This document shows positions 1-9,437 of a stretch of DNA of 64,000 bases, piece by piece; positions within the stretch are counted from its first letter, which is position 1, and the number at the start of each line of letters is the position of its first letter. The notes under the pieces were generated by a model. It was not told the DNA's origin. It saw nothing but the letters and a program-made list of their open reading frames with translations, and ran no database searches. A program made the position numbers and the translations under genes. The DNA is from Ferruginibacter sp. (lineage in GTDB: Bacteria > Bacteroidota > Bacteroidia > Chitinophagales > Chitinophagaceae): assembly GCA_030831945.1 (NCBI GenBank), contig JAURKC010000013.1:124001-188000 (forward strand), written 5' to 3'.

Positions 1-1797
1 GATTTATCTTCTTTTGTTTACTCCACTGTATTTGGTACCAACTCTGCTATACCCAATTTATCTATTACTGCTTTTTTAGTAGATCGATGTCAAAATGTAT
101 ATGTATCGGGTTGGGGTGGTAAATTTAATAATGATAGGGGCTATCCAAATGCTGGGACCTTGGGCTTACCCATTACGAATGATGCCATTTCGCCCAAGAC
201 AACTGATGGAAATGATTTTTACTTTTTCGTTCTAGAGAAAAATGCCAACAGTCAATTATTTGGGAGTTTTTATGGACAAAAAGGAGGCTTCGATGACCAT
301 GTAGATGGTGGTACCAGTCGCTTTGATGCGAATGGAATAATCTATCAGGCTATTTGTGCTAACTGTGGTGGAAGAAACGATCCATTGGTTGTTTTTCCGA
401 CTACAGCAGGTGTTTGGGCTACCAGAAATGGATCTCCTAACTGTAATGAAGCAGCTGTTAAAATCGAAATGAATTTTGGTGGGGTAGGAGCTAGTATTAA
501 AGCAACTGTCAATGGAATAATCGATACCGTTGGTTGTGTTCCAATGACGGTTAAATTTTCTGATACACTTTCAAAGGGTAAAATGTATATATGGGATTAT
601 GGAGATCCTGCTGATCCTAAAAAAGATACTACCTATGCACCTAATAGTTTTTCTTCCCATGTTTATACTACCGTCGGAATTTTTCAGGCTAAGGTAATTT
701 CTGTAGATTCTTTAACTTGTAATATTTCAGATACCGCTATTACAATGGTAAGGGTAAGTAATAATTTGATCAAACCTGATTTTTTCGGTACTAAAAATGG
801 AGGATGCCAAAGCTTAACCTTTCAATTTAAAAATACCAGCACTGCAATATTACCTTCCTATACCAACAAAACTTTTTTGTGGGATTTTGGTGACAATACG
901 CCTACTCAACGGGCAGGTATTGAAGATGTTTTTCATACCTATGCTGCTAGCGGAACGTATATTGTAAAATTATTGACCGATGATGTGAGTTTCTGTAATG
1001 CACCGATTACTGTTACTGATACTATTCGTTTAGCCGACACCGTGAGAGCAGGTTTTCAAACACCTGATAAAGGTTGTCTACCTTATCTCGCTAATTTTAA
1101 GAACACTACAGTTGGTGGTATTGATTTTCTTTGGAATTTTGGTGATGGAACCACTTCAACAGAAGTAAATCCAGTTCATCTTTATGCGGCTTCAGGAACC
1201 TATACAGTAACGTTAACTGCTACTGACTTATCTACTTGTAATCGTACAGATAAATTTACTTCTACTATTAGCGTTTATAATATCCCAGTAGCGGGTTTTA
1301 GTTTTTCTCCCAACCCAACGAAACCTAATAGGCCAGTAGATTTTAAAAATCTATCCATTGGTGCAAATAATTATTTGTGGATATTTGGAGACGAAAAAAC
1401 CTCCACGCTTGAAAATCCTACGCATTTATTTAATGCTACCGGGACTTTTAAAACTTGTTTAGTCGCATTTAACGAAGCAGGTTGTTCCGATACAACTTGT
1501 CTAGATATTGCTATAGTTGTATTACCCGTATTGGATGTACCCAATGCGTTTACTCCCGATAAATTTGGACCCAATGGTATTATAAAAGTTGTAGGTTATG
1601 GAATTGCCAAAATGGATTGGAAAATATACAATCGTTGGGGTCAAAATGTATTCTCTTCTTCTAGTCAGTCAATTGGTTGGGATGGAAAATTTAATGGAGC
1701 TGGTCAACCTATGGATGTATACAGTTATACTTTGGACGTTGAATTTTCAGATGGCAAGAAATTAAGAAAAACGGGCGATATTTCATTACTTCGCTAA
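1..1797 (+). CDS. Secreted PKD-repeat protein with T9SS type B (gliding-type) C-terminal sorting domain, 5' end outside the window
   Basis: The reading frame is open from base 1, so the N-terminus is missing; 598 codons are visible. The first ~50 residues look like a beta-propeller repeat (AFLVDRCQNVYVSGWGG). Four PKD-like domains follow at roughly visible residues 178-243, 266-333, 358-415 and 430-498, each with the W-x-F/Y-GD core (FLWNFGDGTTST, YLWIFGDEKTST). The last ~90 residues form a type B sorting domain: VPNAFTPD near its start, then YNRWGQ and WDGKFNG, ending in a basic-rich strand. The family is exported through the outer membrane by the type IX system and held at the surface or released. 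Its cargo function is unknown. The PorP/SprF gene immediately downstream fits the usual pairing of type B cargo with that membrane protein. Confidence 0.9.
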   Translation, partial: DLSSFVYSTVFGTNSAIPNLSITAFLVDRCQNVYVSGWGGKFNNDRGYPNAGTLGLPITNDAISPKTTDGNDFYFFVLEKNANSQLFGSFYGQKGGFDDHVDGGTSRFDANGIIYQAICANCGGRNDPLVVFPTTAGVWATRNGSPNCNEAAVKIEMNFGGVGASIKATVNGIIDTVGCVPMTVKFSDTLSKGKMYIWDYGDPADPKKDTTYAPNSFSSHVYTTVGIFQAKVISVDSLTCNISDTAITMVRVSNNLIKPDFFGTKNGGCQSLTFQFKNTSTAILPSYTNKTFLWDFGDNTPTQRAGIEDVFHTYAASGTYIVKLLTDDVSFCNAPITVTDTIRLADTVRAGFQTPDKGCLPYLANFKNTTVGGIDFLWNFGDGTTSTEVNPVHLYAASGTYTVTLTATDLSTCNRTDKFTSTISVYNIPVAGFSFSPNPTKPNRPVDFKNLSIGANNYLWIFGDEKTSTLENPTHLFNATGTFKTCLVAFNEAGCSDTTCLDIAIVVLPVLDVPNAFTPDKFGPNGIIKVVGYGIAKMDWKIYNRWGQNVFSSSSQSIGWDGKFNGAGQPMDVYSYTLDVEFSDGKKLRKTGDISLLR

Positions 1798-1823
1798 CTT
1801 TACTATTGGGTAAGAATTTTAAA

Positions 1824-2852
1824 ATGAAAAAAAGCATAAAAATAGTATTCCTATTGTTGGTCTGTTGCCATCTTTTGGGTAATACCTATGCCCAGGATCT
1901 TCATTTTTCTCAGTTTTATAATTCTGTTCTTACTACCAATCCTGCCAATACCGGATTTATACCAGATGCTGATTATAGATTAGGAGCGCATTACCGGAAT
2001 CAATATTCCTCACTAATGGCAGCACCCTATAAAACGATTAGTGTTTTTGGAGATGCCCAATTAATGCGAAACCAAATTGAAAATGGCTGGCTTGGAATTG
2101 GAGGAGTCATTTTGAGTGATGTTGCGGGTGCCGGTGGATTAAAGTCAACTAAAATCTATGGATCCTTGGCTTATCATCAACAATTGGCCAATAGTAGTTT
2201 ATTAAGTGCAGGTTTTAATTTAGGTTGGGCTAATAAACGTATTGACGCTTCTAAACTCAGTTTCCCCGATCAATTTGATGGAAAATTTTTTGATAACACC
2301 TTGCCCTCCTCTGTAGTTCTTTCCAACAGTGCCGTTAGTTTCTTAGATGTGCAGGCAGGTTTAAATTACGCCTACTTTCCCACAGAGGAAGTTTACATCA
2401 ATGGAGGATATTCTATTCATCATTTAAATCGCCCTCAAGAAACTTTTTTTTCTGGATCGGCTGATAGCAGTAGAGTTCCAATTCGGCACATTGGATTTCT
2501 AAATGCTTTATTAAAGCTTTCGGATAGACTCATAATTAATCCTAATGTATATTATACTAATCAATCAAAATCTAGTGAACTTTTGCTAGGAATGAATGCG
2601 AATTATAATTTAACTGAATCAGGCGATAAGCAGTTTATTATGGGCCTCTATTATCGTGCAGGGGATGCGGTGATACCTATGGTTGGTTTTGAATTAAATA
2701 ATATTCGTTTTACTTTTAGTTATGATGCTACTACTTCTTCACTTAATAATTTTAATAATCTAAGGGGAGCCAATGAATTTAGTATGATTAAAAAGGGTTT
2801 TTATAATGAAAGTAATAGTGTTACCCGTCAAGCTTTTTGTCCTAAATTTTAA
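1824..2852 (+). CDS. PorP/SprF family type IX secretion outer-membrane protein
   Basis: 342 residues. The frame extends up to a TTG at 1806, but the ATG at 1824 starts a clean signal peptide (MKKSIKIVFLLLVCC, cleaved near NTYAQ), so I chose it. After the signal comes DLHFSQFYNSVLTTNPANTG, the family hallmark (QDxHFSQF plus NPAxTG), then beta-barrel strands rich in Gly and aromatic residues, and a C-terminal CPKF. PorP/SprF proteins sit in the outer membrane and, in the gliding model organism Flavobacterium, SprF is needed to place the type B adhesin SprB on the surface. It starts 26 bases after the type B cargo gene and is followed closely by a small barrel protein, so the three probably form one transcript. 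A second family member lies at 53797-54801. Confidence 0.93.
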   Translation: MKKSIKIVFLLLVCCHLLGNTYAQDLHFSQFYNSVLTTNPANTGFIPDADYRLGAHYRNQYSSLMAAPYKTISVFGDAQLMRNQIENGWLGIGGVILSDVAGAGGLKSTKIYGSLAYHQQLANSSLLSAGFNLGWANKRIDASKLSFPDQFDGKFFDNTLPSSVVLSNSAVSFLDVQAGLNYAYFPTEEVYINGGYSIHHLNRPQETFFSGSADSSRVPIRHIGFLNALLKLSDRLIINPNVYYTNQSKSSELLLGMNANYNLTESGDKQFIMGLYYRAGDAVIPMVGFELNNIRFTFSYDATTSSLNNFNNLRGANEFSMIKKGFYNESNSVTRQAFCPKF

Positions 2853-2873
2853 TTGAATATCCAAATAAAGAAA

Positions 2874-3446
2874 ATGCGAAAAGTATCCTTATTGCTCAGT
2901 TTATGCTGTATTGTTTTAGTATCAACAGCACAGGATGAAAATCCAGCCGGATTCAAAAAATCAAATTTATTTACTGGAGGTAATGTTACCGCCTCTTTCT
3001 ATACCGGAGGAACCGTCTTGGGCGTAAGCCCTCATCTGGGTTATAGCCTTACTCCATGGCTAGATGCTGCAGCGAGTTTGAATTTTATTTATACAGGTCA
3101 AACAGATATCTATAATAGTAAACTAAGACAAACGAATATAGGTCCGGGCGCTTTTGTTCGACTATTTCCTGTCAACTTTTTGTTTACTCAATTTCAATAC
3201 GAACATAATTTTCAAAGTATAAAAGTTATTCAATCTGGATCTAGCCCCTATAAATTAAAAAATGATGTAAATAGTTTCTTAGTAGGAGCGGGCTATAGTA
3301 GTAGCCGGCAGAAGGGGTCTAATTCTTATTATTATTTATCCGTAATGTTTGATGCGCTTCAACTTCCAGGTTCTCCTTATGTTGATAATTACGGCAGGTT
3401 AATACCAGTGATTCGCGCGGGATTTAATATCGCTTTATTTAGGTAG
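2874..3446 (+). CDS. Small secreted outer-membrane beta-barrel protein
   Basis: 190 residues. The frame opens at a TTG at 2853, but the ATG at 2874 begins a good signal peptide (MRKVSLLLSLCCIVLVSTAQ). The rest alternates hydrophobic and polar residues with many Gly, Tyr and Phe (FTGGNVTASFYTGGTVLGV; GYSLTPWLDAAASLNFIYTG), and ends in FNIALFR, an aromatic/hydrophobic final strand followed by Arg. This resembles the eight-stranded barrels common in Bacteroidota outer membranes. It lies just after the PorP/SprF gene and probably shares its transcript, suggesting a role with the cargo of the first gene. That role is inference from position only. No catalytic motif is visible. Confidence 0.75.
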   Translation: MRKVSLLLSLCCIVLVSTAQDENPAGFKKSNLFTGGNVTASFYTGGTVLGVSPHLGYSLTPWLDAAASLNFIYTGQTDIYNSKLRQTNIGPGAFVRLFPVNFLFTQFQYEHNFQSIKVIQSGSSPYKLKNDVNSFLVGAGYSSSRQKGSNSYYYLSVMFDALQLPGSPYVDNYGRLIPVIRAGFNIALFR

Positions 3447-3463
3447 GAAATGAGTAAGTCGAT

Positions 3464-4000
3464 TTAGGAAACCTTGAATATTTCAGAAGGATTCGATATA
3501 ACAGTAAAAGCTTCTTCCATAGTTGAATAAAGAAAGTTTTCTTTTACCATATTTTTTATATGAGCAAATAGGGAGTCGTAAAATCCAGCCGTATTTAAAA
3601 TAAAAATAGGTTTATTGTGAATACTGAGTTGGTTCCAAGTGAGCATTTCGAAAAGCTCATCTAATGTGCCAAAGCCACCTGGTAATATAATTGCTGCATC
3701 ACTTTTTTCATACATCATCCTTTTTCGAATATGCATATTTTCTACCACTATCAACTCTGATATGCCTTCATGGTGTTGTTCCCATCCCATCAAGGCCTCA
3801 GGAATAATACCAATTACTTGTCCATTTTTTTCCATTACTCCATTGGCCACTGCTCCCATAATTCCTTTATTTCCACCGCCGTAGATTAATAAAACAGTAT
3901 GCTCAGCTAGTAAATTACCCAGCTTACTTGCCTGCTCTTCAAATAAGGGGTTATTTCCAGATTTGCTTCCACAAAAAACAGCAATTGATTTAAACTCCAT
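3464..4000 (-). CDS. LOG family protein (TIGR00730 Rossmann fold, putative nucleoside 5'-monophosphate phosphoribohydrolase)
   Basis: 178 residues, the normal length for the LOG (Lonely Guy) family. Visible signatures are the N-terminal AVFCGSKSGNNPLF, the Rossmann loop LIYGGGNKGIMGAVA, and the active-site motif PGGFGTLDELFE (PGGxGTxxE) near residue 107. Family members hydrolyse cytokinin riboside or other nucleoside monophosphates to free base plus ribose phosphate. The bacterial substrate is usually unproven. The gene converges on the barrel gene upstream with a 17-base gap and is divergent from the symporter. The ATG at 4000 is the only reasonable start. Confidence 0.9.
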   Translation of the reverse strand: MEFKSIAVFCGSKSGNNPLFEEQASKLGNLLAEHTVLLIYGGGNKGIMGAVANGVMEKNGQVIGIIPEALMGWEQHHEGISELIVVENMHIRKRMMYEKSDAAIILPGGFGTLDELFEMLTWNQLSIHNKPIFILNTAGFYDSLFAHIKNMVKENFLYSTMEEAFTVISNPSEIFKVS

Positions 4001-4079
4001 ATATCTTTACTTATTATTTATAGGCAAAGGCACGATTTTTTTTTATATTTTCAATGATATTGTTTCAAAATATATTTTT

Positions 4080-5624
4080 ATGTCTCCGGTAATTTTATTC
4101 TCTTTCGTCATTGGGTATTTTGTATTACTGTTATTAGTAGCTTATTATACCAGCCGTAATGCTAATAATGACTCTTTCTTTATTGGTAATCGTAATAGTA
4201 ATTGGGTGCTTGTTGCTTTTGGAATGATTGGTACTTCATTGAGTGGAGTAACCTTTGTAAGCGTGCCAGGTGCTGTGGGTGATGCCGCTGCTAATGGATT
4301 TAAGGGCTTTGCTTATCTGCAAGTGGCTATTGGTTATTTGATTGGATATATGGTTATTGCTTTTGTTTTGTTGCCCTTGTATTACCGGTTAAACCTTACT
4401 TCAATTTATAACTATCTTTTGCAAAGATTTGGTAAGGTTGCGTATAAAACAGGAGCCCTTTTTTTTATTATTAGCCGGACTGTTGGCGCTACAGCAAGAC
4501 TGTATCTAGTCATTAATGTTTTGCAGTTCTTTATTCTCGATCAGTTAGGTGTTCCATTTGTAATTACTGCAGCAGTCATATTGCTCATGATTCTTTTGTA
4601 TACTTTTGAAGGAGGCGTTAGAACAATTGTGTATACGGATACTTTACAGACTACCTTGATGATAGTAGGATTGCTGATTTGCATTTTTTATATACTCAAT
4701 AATCTCCATCTGTCTTCTTCAGAAGCGTTCACCCAACTGGGGAATAAAGGATATCTATCCATTTTCAATACCGATGTCAATAGTAAAGGTTTTTTTGTTA
4801 AACAAATTGTTGGAGGCGCCTTTATTACTATTGCCATGACTGGACTTGATCAGGAAATGATGCAAAAAAATATTAGTGTTAAGAGATTGGTCGACTCTCA
4901 AAAGAATGTAATAACACTGGCAGTAATTTTAGTTTCAGTGTTGTGTTTATTTTTATTCTTGGGAGGGTTGCTGTATTTATATGGTAATGCAAATGGTGGT
5001 TTTTATCAAGATGTTTTAGTAAATGGAAAAATGGTAAAACAATTTATTGTAAATGACACCAATATAATAGGTGACAAGGCTTTTCCTTCAATTGTACTTC
5101 ATTTTTTCCCCCCTGCAGTAGGAATTATATTTATTATTGCTTTGATATCTGCTTTGTTTCCGAGTGCTGATGGTGCTTTGACGGCTTTAACCTCTTCTTT
5201 TTGTATCGATATTATTGGGTTAAAAGAACGTAATGATTTGGATGAAAAGCAACAGAAAAAATGGAGACTATCTGTTCACCTATGTTTTACGATATTATTT
5301 TTAATCTGTATTATGGGATTTAAAATATTGAATGACAATAGTATTATTGACAAAATATTAGACCTCGCTGGATATACTTATGGTCCATTGTTGGGTTTGT
5401 TTGCACTAGGTATTTTCACTAAAAGACAATTGCCTAATTCTTGGGTAGTAACCTTGATATGCCTGATAGCACCATTGCTTTCCTATATCATCAGTGTGAA
5501 TGCTAAAAATTGGTTAAATGGTTATCAAATTGGTATTGAGCTTTTAATTATAAATGGCATCCTTACCTTTGCAGGATTATGGCTAATCGGCCATTCTAAT
5601 AGTGTACAATCGAAGGCTCAATAA
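4080..5624 (+). CDS. Sodium:solute symporter (SSS family)
   Basis: 514 residues starting at the ATG at 4080. An earlier in-frame start at 3963 would run into the divergent LOG gene and adds a non-conserved stretch, so I rejected it. The protein is almost entirely hydrophobic with about 13 predicted membrane helices. It shows family features: FIGNRNSNWVLVAFGMIGTSLSGVTF near the N-terminus (the unwound helix 1 region) and a helix 8 segment with ALFPSADGALTALTS, where small and hydroxyl residues form the sodium site. Family members use the sodium gradient to import sugars, amino acids, nucleobases or sialic acid. The substrate cannot be told from the sequence. The stop lies 7 bases before the following methyltransferase, suggesting co-transcription. 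Confidence 0.9.
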   Translation: MSPVILFSFVIGYFVLLLLVAYYTSRNANNDSFFIGNRNSNWVLVAFGMIGTSLSGVTFVSVPGAVGDAAANGFKGFAYLQVAIGYLIGYMVIAFVLLPLYYRLNLTSIYNYLLQRFGKVAYKTGALFFIISRTVGATARLYLVINVLQFFILDQLGVPFVITAAVILLMILLYTFEGGVRTIVYTDTLQTTLMIVGLLICIFYILNNLHLSSSEAFTQLGNKGYLSIFNTDVNSKGFFVKQIVGGAFITIAMTGLDQEMMQKNISVKRLVDSQKNVITLAVILVSVLCLFLFLGGLLYLYGNANGGFYQDVLVNGKMVKQFIVNDTNIIGDKAFPSIVLHFFPPAVGIIFIIALISALFPSADGALTALTSSFCIDIIGLKERNDLDEKQQKKWRLSVHLCFTILFLICIMGFKILNDNSIIDKILDLAGYTYGPLLGLFALGIFTKRQLPNSWVVTLICLIAPLLSYIISVNAKNWLNGYQIGIELLIINGILTFAGLWLIGHSNSVQSKAQ

Positions 5625-5631
5625 ATATAGT

Positions 5632-6270
5632 ATGGAATTGGTAAATGCTCTTGCAGAAAAATATGCCCAAATGGTTTCTTCACCTGAAGATAGTTTGATT
5701 CGCAAGGTATCAGAAGAAACCATGGAAAATCATACTCATGCCCATATGTTGAGTGGTCATGTACAAGGTGCTTTTTTAACTACTTTGAGTAAATTACTTC
5801 AGCCACAAAGGATTTTAGAGGTCGGCACATTTACTGGCTATAGTGCATTGTGCTTGGCGAAGGGATTAACTAAAGAGGGTGTTTTACATACTATTGAATT
5901 AAGAGAAGAAGATGCAGCAGTTGCTAATAAGTATTTTCAACAATCCCCTGATAAAGAAAAAATTATACTTCATATTGGCAATGCGATGGAGATTATTCCT
6001 TCTTTGCAAGAGAGTTGGGATATTGTTTTTATAGATGCAGATAAATTGGGCTACATTGATTATTACGAATTAGTTTTCCCCTATTTAAAACATAATGGAC
6101 TAATTATTGCTGACAATGTATTATTTCATGGACAGGTGCTAGAAGAAAATATTACTGGAAAAAATGCAGTAGCAATTCATGCGTTTAATCAGCATGTAAA
6201 AAAAGATACCAGAGTAGATCAAACCTTATTGACCCTAAGAGATGGGTTACTGTTAATAAGAAAATTGTAA
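5632..6270 (+). CDS. SAM-dependent O-methyltransferase (caffeoyl-CoA/catechol type)
   Basis: 212 residues from the ATG at 5632. A frame start at 5602 would overlap the symporter and is less likely. The Rossmann SAM-binding motif is ILEVGTFTGYSALCLAKGL near residues 60-78. The acidic strand ends (LHTIELREED and IVFIDADKLGYIDYYE) and the metal-site segment LIIADNVLFHGQV follow the class I O-methyltransferase-3 pattern, including the Asp and Asp-Asn expected to bind a divalent cation. Relatives methylate catechol-like hydroxyls; the physiological substrate here is unknown. It follows the symporter by 7 bases. Confidence 0.9.
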   Translation: MELVNALAEKYAQMVSSPEDSLIRKVSEETMENHTHAHMLSGHVQGAFLTTLSKLLQPQRILEVGTFTGYSALCLAKGLTKEGVLHTIELREEDAAVANKYFQQSPDKEKIILHIGNAMEIIPSLQESWDIVFIDADKLGYIDYYELVFPYLKHNGLIIADNVLFHGQVLEENITGKNAVAIHAFNQHVKKDTRVDQTLLTLRDGLLLIRKL

Positions 6271-6323
6271 ACAAGCCATTTTCTTAAAGGTAAAAAAATA
6301 TTTTTTTTTAATATTATTCATCA

Positions 6324-7511
6324 ATGATTCAAACCGGCGCAGTTATAAAAAAAGTTCAACTGATATTATTGGCTATTGGTTCGATGTTATCTATCCATGC
6401 TCAAACCATTTCAGCTGAACAATATATTGAACAATATAAGGATATAGCAATGCTGGAAATGAAGCGGATGAGCGTGCCAGCAGCTATTACCTTAGCACAA
6501 GGCCTATTGGAATCAGAAAGTGGTAATAGTGAATTGGTAAAAAAATCTAATAATCATTTCGGAATTAAATGTAAAAGCAATTGGACTGGGGAAGGAGTAA
6601 CGCACGACGATGATTCCTTGGGTGAATGCTTTAGAAAGTACGCCACTGCAGAAGAATCTTTTAGAGATCATAGTAATTTTTTAAAAGCAGGAAAGCATTA
6701 TTCTTTTCTATTTGATTTAGATCCTACAGATTATAGAGGGTGGGCTAATGGGTTAAAGAAGGCAGGCTATGCAACAAACCCAAAATACCCAGTCATTTTA
6801 ATTAATTATATCGAGAAATATAATTTACAGCGATTTACTATTGGAGCTGCAGAGGAGCTAACTAATTCGGATACAAAAAAATCTAAAGACGATCCACCGT
6901 TGGTAGATCAAAAGACTTCGGTAGCAATTGCTGCACTTCCAGTAGATCGAAGTGCTTTGGGGGAAGGAGAATTAATTCTTTTAGGAGAACCTGATGTAGT
7001 GAATATTGTTAATGGAAGTAAGTGTATAAAGGCTTTAAAAGGAACCTCTTTATTAGCTATTGCTACCCGTTATAAAATTTCTTTGCAACGACTTTTGGAT
7101 ATCAACGAACTAGAAGATGGGCTTCTTGACGAAGACCAGTTAATCTTTTTGCAAAAAAAATCTACAAAGGGAAACAAAGATTTCGTAGTAGTTAGAAAAA
7201 ATGAAACCTATTATTCCATTGCTCAAAATAATGGTATTCAATTGGAAAGCATTTTGGAATATAATCATTTGGAGGAAGATGCTGATGTTCTGTCTGGAAC
7301 AAAAGTGTATTTGAAACCCTTTGAACAGTTGAGTCAAATAAAAAATAATTCAGCTCGAAGTTCTGGAACTATTTTTCATCAAGTGAAAGCTAAGGAAGGG
7401 TTATACGGAATTGCACAAAAATATAATGTTACCGTAGATCAATTGAAAATTTGGAATAAGCTAAGTAGTGAAAATTTACAAATAGGACAGCAGTTGATAG
7501 TAGGCAAGTAA
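6324..7511 (+). CDS. Glucosaminidase (GH73) with three LysM repeats
   Basis: 395 residues. An N-terminal hydrophobic segment ending in SIHAQ is a signal peptide. Residues ~30-165 are a mannosyl-glycoprotein endo-beta-N-acetylglucosaminidase domain: AAITLAQGLLESESGNSELV holds the likely catalytic Glu, followed by SNNHFGIKC and the YATAEESFRDHSNFL and YATNPKYP motifs. Three LysM modules follow at about residues 233-276, 289-332 and 350-394, which bind peptidoglycan. The enzyme should cut between GlcNAc and MurNAc in the periplasm or at the surface, acting in wall turnover or daughter-cell separation. The linker between catalytic and LysM parts (about residues 175-230) is low-complexity. It stands as its own unit between the methyltransferase and hpt. 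Confidence 0.92.
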   Translation: MIQTGAVIKKVQLILLAIGSMLSIHAQTISAEQYIEQYKDIAMLEMKRMSVPAAITLAQGLLESESGNSELVKKSNNHFGIKCKSNWTGEGVTHDDDSLGECFRKYATAEESFRDHSNFLKAGKHYSFLFDLDPTDYRGWANGLKKAGYATNPKYPVILINYIEKYNLQRFTIGAAEELTNSDTKKSKDDPPLVDQKTSVAIAALPVDRSALGEGELILLGEPDVVNIVNGSKCIKALKGTSLLAIATRYKISLQRLLDINELEDGLLDEDQLIFLQKKSTKGNKDFVVVRKNETYYSIAQNNGIQLESILEYNHLEEDADVLSGTKVYLKPFEQLSQIKNNSARSSGTIFHQVKAKEGLYGIAQKYNVTVDQLKIWNKLSSENLQIGQQLIVGK

Positions 7512-7566
7512 TTTTTCTAAAGCCTTTTTTTTTATTATTCAATTTTATAACAATAAAATATTTTTT

Positions 7567-8106
7567 ATGTCTAATGTGGTAGTGAATGATAAAACATTTC
7601 AGCCTTTCATCAGTTCAGAGGAAATTCATGAGCGAATAAAGGTAATGGGTAAGCAAATTGACAAAGATTATGAAGGAAAGCGCCCTTTGTTTATTGCTAT
7701 TTTGAATGGTTCCTTTATGTTCGCTTCCGATTTGTTTAAATCAATCTCAATTGAAGCAGAAATATGTTTTATAAAACTGGCTTCTTACAAAGGCACTTCA
7801 TCAACGGGAAACTTAATTACTTCTATTGGTTTGGATGAGTCCTTGGTTAATAGAGAGGTAGTAATTATTGAGGATATTATAGATACAGGCAATACGCTGC
7901 ATCAATTTTTACCTCAGATTCAAAATCAACAGCCAGCTTCTCTAAAAATTGCAGCTTTATTAAATAAGCCTACTGCGATGAAATACCCTATCAATATTGA
8001 CTATTTAGGCTTTAGCGTGCCTGATAAATTTCTTTTAGGATTCGGATTGGATTATGACGGACTGGGCAGAAATCTTCCTCAAATTTATCAGCTAGTGAAT
8101 GAATAA
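7567..8106 (+). CDS. hpt: Hypoxanthine phosphoribosyltransferase
   Basis: 179 residues, the usual bacterial length. The PRPP-binding loop VVIIEDIIDTGNTL lies near residues 97-110, with the flexible-loop region LASYKGTSSTG before it and the purine-contact region FSVPDKFLLGFGLDYDG near the C-terminus. The enzyme makes IMP (and often GMP) from hypoxanthine or guanine plus PRPP in the cytoplasm. The start region reads TAAAATATTTTTT directly before the ATG, an AT-rich leader with no Shine-Dalgarno sequence. The same 13 bases precede the ATG at 15140. Together with upp, ade and surE elsewhere in the window this gives a full set of nucleobase salvage steps. Confidence 0.95.
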   Translation: MSNVVVNDKTFQPFISSEEIHERIKVMGKQIDKDYEGKRPLFIAILNGSFMFASDLFKSISIEAEICFIKLASYKGTSSTGNLITSIGLDESLVNREVVIIEDIIDTGNTLHQFLPQIQNQQPASLKIAALLNKPTAMKYPINIDYLGFSVPDKFLLGFGLDYDGLGRNLPQIYQLVNE

Positions 8107-8177
8107 GCGTAATTATCCAATATCTACTAACAATTTAAATTATGAAAAGGGTAATCTGCTTTTAAGTTGAATATATT

Positions 8178-9347
8178 TTAAGTAAATATCTCTCTTACTT
8201 TATCAAAGAATGATTTATCTCCTTTCTCTGGTTTCGGTTTAAAATTTTCACTTGCTTGCATACTTTCTAGCATTGATTTTTCTTCAGCAGAAAGATTTTG
8301 TGGAGTCCAAATATTAACGTGAATTAATTGATCCCCTTTTTCATAGCTATTAACAGCGGGGAAACCTTTTCCTTTTAGTCTAAATATTTTTCCACTTTGT
8401 GTTCCCGGTGGAATTTTAATTTTGGCTTTACCATCAATAGTTGGAACTTCTACATTAGTTCCGAAAACTGCATCTGGAAATGTAATGTGTAAATCAAAAG
8501 CTACATTTAGCCCATCTCTATGCAATTCTGCATGTGCTTCCTCCTCAATTAATATAATTAAATCACCATTAGCTCCACCTCTTTCTCCAGCATTTCCTTT
8601 GCCACTCATGCTAAGCTGCATTCCTTCTTGAACACCAGCAGGTATTTCAATGGTAACAGTTTCTTCCCCATAAACCCTTCCTTCGCCTTTGCAGGTGGTA
8701 CATTTGTTAGCGATGGTACTTCCCTCTCCGTTACAAGTAGAACAGGTAGTTACCGTCTGCATCTGCCCTAAAAAGGTGTTTTGTACTTTTCTAACTTGCC
8801 CGCTTCCATTACAAGTGCTACAAGTTTGTAAACTGTTTTTATCTTTTGCTCCACTACCTGAGCAGGTAGTACAGCTTACATGTTTTTTTACCTTAACCGT
8901 CTTAGAAGCGCCTTTGGCCATCTCTTCGTAGTTAAGTTTTATTTTTATCCTTAGGTTCGAACCTCTTACACCTCTTGATCTTCCACCAGACGAACGTCGA
9001 CCTCCATTTCCAAAAAAGCTACCAAATGGACTCTCATCACCAAAAATATCTCCAAACTGACTGAAAATATCATCCATATTCATACTGCCACCACTAAATC
9101 CACCACCTCCACCACCTCGACCTTGGCTAAATGCATTATGTCCAAAGCGGTCGTATTGAGCCCTTTTATCAGTATCGCTTAATATTTCATAAGCTTCCGC
9201 TGCCTCTTTAAATTTTTCTTCTGAAGCCTTGTCTCCTGGATTTCTATCAGGGTGAAATTGCATAGCAACCTTGCGATATGCTTTCTTAATCTCATCCTGG
9301 GTGGATGATTTTGAAACGCCTAGTATTTCATAAAAATCTTTTTTCAT
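8178..9347 (-). CDS. dnaJ: Molecular chaperone DnaJ
   Basis: 389 residues, full length. Order of domains: J domain at residues 1-66 with the HPD tripeptide (FHPDRNPGD) that triggers DnaK ATPase; a Gly/Phe-rich linker to about residue 125 including a run of Gly ([12 protein letters not shown]); a cysteine-rich zinc domain at about 160-235 with four CxxCxGxG repeats ([32 protein letters not shown]); then two substrate-binding beta domains. It is transcribed after grpE with a 90-base gap, the common grpE-dnaJ order in Bacteroidota. dnaK is not in this window. Confidence 0.97.
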   Translation of the reverse strand: MKKDFYEILGVSKSSTQDEIKKAYRKVAMQFHPDRNPGDKASEEKFKEAAEAYEILSDTDKRAQYDRFGHNAFSQGRGGGGGGFSGGSMNMDDIFSQFGDIFGDESPFGSFFGNGGRRSSGGRSRGVRGSNLRIKIKLNYEEMAKGASKTVKVKKHVSCTTCSGSGAKDKNSLQTCSTCNGSGQVRKVQNTFLGQMQTVTTCSTCNGEGSTIANKCTTCKGEGRVYGEETVTIEIPAGVQEGMQLSMSGKGNAGERGGANGDLIILIEEEAHAELHRDGLNVAFDLHITFPDAVFGTNVEVPTIDGKAKIKIPPGTQSGKIFRLKGKGFPAVNSYEKGDQLIHVNIWTPQNLSAEEKSMLESMQASENFKPKPEKGDKSFFDKVREIFT

Positions 9348-9437
9348 AATGTGGATTAGTAATTAGCTAAACAGCTAAATTGAAAATATAAAATGGTAAT
9401 AATTCCTCGTTGCTGTTTTAAAATGCTAATAAATAAT

